From NCBI RefSeq assembly GCF_024362525.1, contig NZ_CP101458.1:1674001-1738000 (forward strand): a stretch of DNA of 64,000 bases, given 5' to 3'. The notes beneath the pieces were generated by a model. The model was not told where the DNA came from. It saw only the letters and a list, made by a program, of their open reading frames with translations, and ran no database searches. This DNA comes from Natrononativus amylolyticus (GTDB lineage Archaea > Halobacteriota > Halobacteria > Halobacteriales > Natrialbaceae). Each line of letters opens with the position of its first letter. Positions within the stretch are counted from its first letter, which is position 1. This document shows, piece by piece, positions 63,014 to 64,000 of the stretch. Both the position numbers and the translations under genes were made by a program.

Positions 63014-63928
63014 TTAGGAGAGCAGCGACCGAAGCCGAACCAGCGACGATCGGGGGAGCAGACGACTGAGGGCGGTCAGCGTGGGGTACGCCGCGAGGCT
63101 GCGAGCGACGTAGGGGAAGCGTCTGGCCGAACCGGCGCGAGCGTACTTGTCCGCGATCGCGCTGTAGCGATACGCTCTGATTCGTCGACGCGTCCGCCGG
63201 TCGAGCGTGGCGATCCTGTCCGCGTGCTTCTCCTCGAGGCGAGCGACCGCGCGGACGTACCGCTCGGGCTCGCCGGTCATCTGGTCGCCGGGGTTGGCGT
63301 GTGTCGTCCACTCGACGGTGTGTTCGGGATCGACTCCGACCGCCGTCTTCTGGCAGAGTCGAATCCACAGCTCCCAGTCCTGAAGCGCCGGCATCGACGG
63401 ATCGAACCCGCCCACGGCGTCGAACAGGGGCGCGCGAACCGCGACGCAGGACGTCGTCCCGATGTGGTTTCGCAGTAGGATCTGATCGGCTAGCACCCCC
63501 TCTTTGCTCGCGTCAATCCGATAGAGTTCGGTTCCGTCCTCGTCGACGGCGACTCGAGCCGAGTAGACGAGACCGACGGTCGGCTCTCGCTCGAGAATTC
63601 GAAGCTGGCGTTCTACCTTCCGTGGTCGCCACCGGTCGTCGTCGTCGAGGAACATGTACACCGACCCGCTCGCTGCCTCGGCGCCGATGTTTCGTGCTCT
63701 GGCCGCTCCACCGGAACTCGAGCACTCGATGTAGTTGAGATCGAACGTCTCGCCCGGGAGCCGATCGACCGCGTCGCCGTACTCGACGTCCGAGCCGTCG
63801 TTCACGACGACGACTTCCGTCGGCGTCACGGTCTGTGCCGCGACGCTTTCGACGGCACCCACGAGCCGTTCCGGACGATTGTGCGTCGGGATGATCACGG
63901 ACGCTTCCGGACCGCCGGAACTTGACAT
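63014..63928 (-). CDS. Glycosyltransferase family 2
   Basis: A 304-residue GT-A enzyme. ASVIIPTHNRPERLVGAVES opens the NDP-sugar-binding fold, EVVVVNDGSD follows, and MFLDDDDRWRPRK is the DxD region. ALQDWELWIRLCQ holds the acceptor-side conserved block. The C-terminus is basic and could attach to the membrane. It is on the strand opposite to the rest of the second cluster. ATG 63928 has a TATA-like GTTATTTGAGG about 27 bases upstream. Confidence 0.9.
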   Translation of the reverse strand: MSSSGGPEASVIIPTHNRPERLVGAVESVAAQTVTPTEVVVVNDGSDVEYGDAVDRLPGETFDLNYIECSSSGGAARARNIGAEAASGSVYMFLDDDDRWRPRKVERQLRILEREPTVGLVYSARVAVDEDGTELYRIDASKEGVLADQILLRNHIGTTSCVAVRAPLFDAVGGFDPSMPALQDWELWIRLCQKTAVGVDPEHTVEWTTHANPGDQMTGEPERYVRAVARLEEKHADRIATLDRRTRRRIRAYRYSAIADKYARAGSARRFPYVARSLAAYPTLTALSRLLPRSSLVRLRSLLS

Positions 63929-63949
63929 ACCATAACTGCACCCGTTCGA

Positions 63950-63960
63950 CCTCAAATAAC
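63950..63960 (-). promoter_or_regulatory. TATA box of last GT2 gene
   Basis: On the minus strand GTTATTTGAGG is centred about 27 bases before the ATG at 63928, supporting that start. Confidence 0.45.
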
Positions 63961-64000
63961 TGCCGTCCTGAAAATTTCGATCGACGAGCTGACCCAGCAG

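Noticed and set aside
1-64000. tRNA, rRNA, CRISPR array, insertion sequence or prophage
   Set aside because: No gap shows a cloverleaf, spaced identical repeats, transposase or integrase motif. Gaps are short, and the longest (26680-27156) holds only promoter-like and palindromic sequence.

Overview
The window is a piece of a haloarchaeal chromosome, most likely from the Natrialbales or a close relative. The evidence is high GC, proteins rich in Asp and Glu, heavy use of GAC, GAG and CTCGAG, many genes whose start codon lies 24-30 bases after a TATA-like box (leaderless transcripts), short overlaps of the ATGA/GTGA type, a proteasome beta subunit, Tat-type lipoprotein export, HTH-10 and HalOD1 regulators, and several archaea-only families (UPF0212/DUF555, UPF0179, DUF5820-like). 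I see no tRNA, rRNA, CRISPR array, insertion sequence or phage gene.

Layout. 1-9.4 kb holds housekeeping and mixed genes: a cut uracil-DNA glycosylase, an MFS transporter, a membrane protein, an Mrp/ApbC Fe-S carrier with a small partner, an eIF2B-like protein, a DUF389 membrane protein, and a divergent ThuA / Gfo-Idh-MocA pair. 9.5-16.8 kb is a first cell-surface polysaccharide cluster: glycosyltransferase, sulfatase-fold enzyme, glycosyltransferase, ABC flippase-like exporter and a Wzy/ligase-like protein. 16.8-26.7 kb holds the proteasome beta subunit, small conserved proteins, regulators (XRE-CBS, HTH-10, HalOD1), TenA, an aldo/keto reductase, and a penicillin acylase family enzyme coupled to a small membrane protein.

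27.2-34.8 kb is a tight four-gene operon of two different PrkA-type AAA+/kinase proteins, a DUF444 (YeaH/YhbH) VWA-like protein and a SpoVR family protein. This widespread module (yeaG-yeaH-ycgB in Escherichia coli) is linked to starvation and is still poorly understood. Here it has a duplicated, divergent PrkA and a long leader with two strong palindromes. 34.9-40.1 kb holds a HEAT-repeat protein, MFS, OsmC, glycerophosphodiesterase, quinone reductase-like and SDR genes. 40.3-45.8 kb is a complete branched-chain amino-acid (Liv) ABC system, with its lipoprotein receptor gene placed convergently.

46.1-50.8 kb is a biotin-dependent acyl-CoA (propionyl/acetyl-CoA) carboxylase locus (PccB, PccX-like small protein, biotin carboxylase/BCCP), interrupted by a compositionally odd, AT-richer methyltransferase. 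50.9-54.3 kb holds an APC permease with a tandem UspA protein and an uncharacterised protein with a PD-(D/E)XK nuclease signature. 54.3-64 kb is a second surface-polysaccharide cluster: GlmU-like nucleotidyltransferase, two Wzy/ligase-like membrane proteins, a polyprenyl sugar-phosphate transferase, two GT2 enzymes and an asparagine-synthase-like protein.
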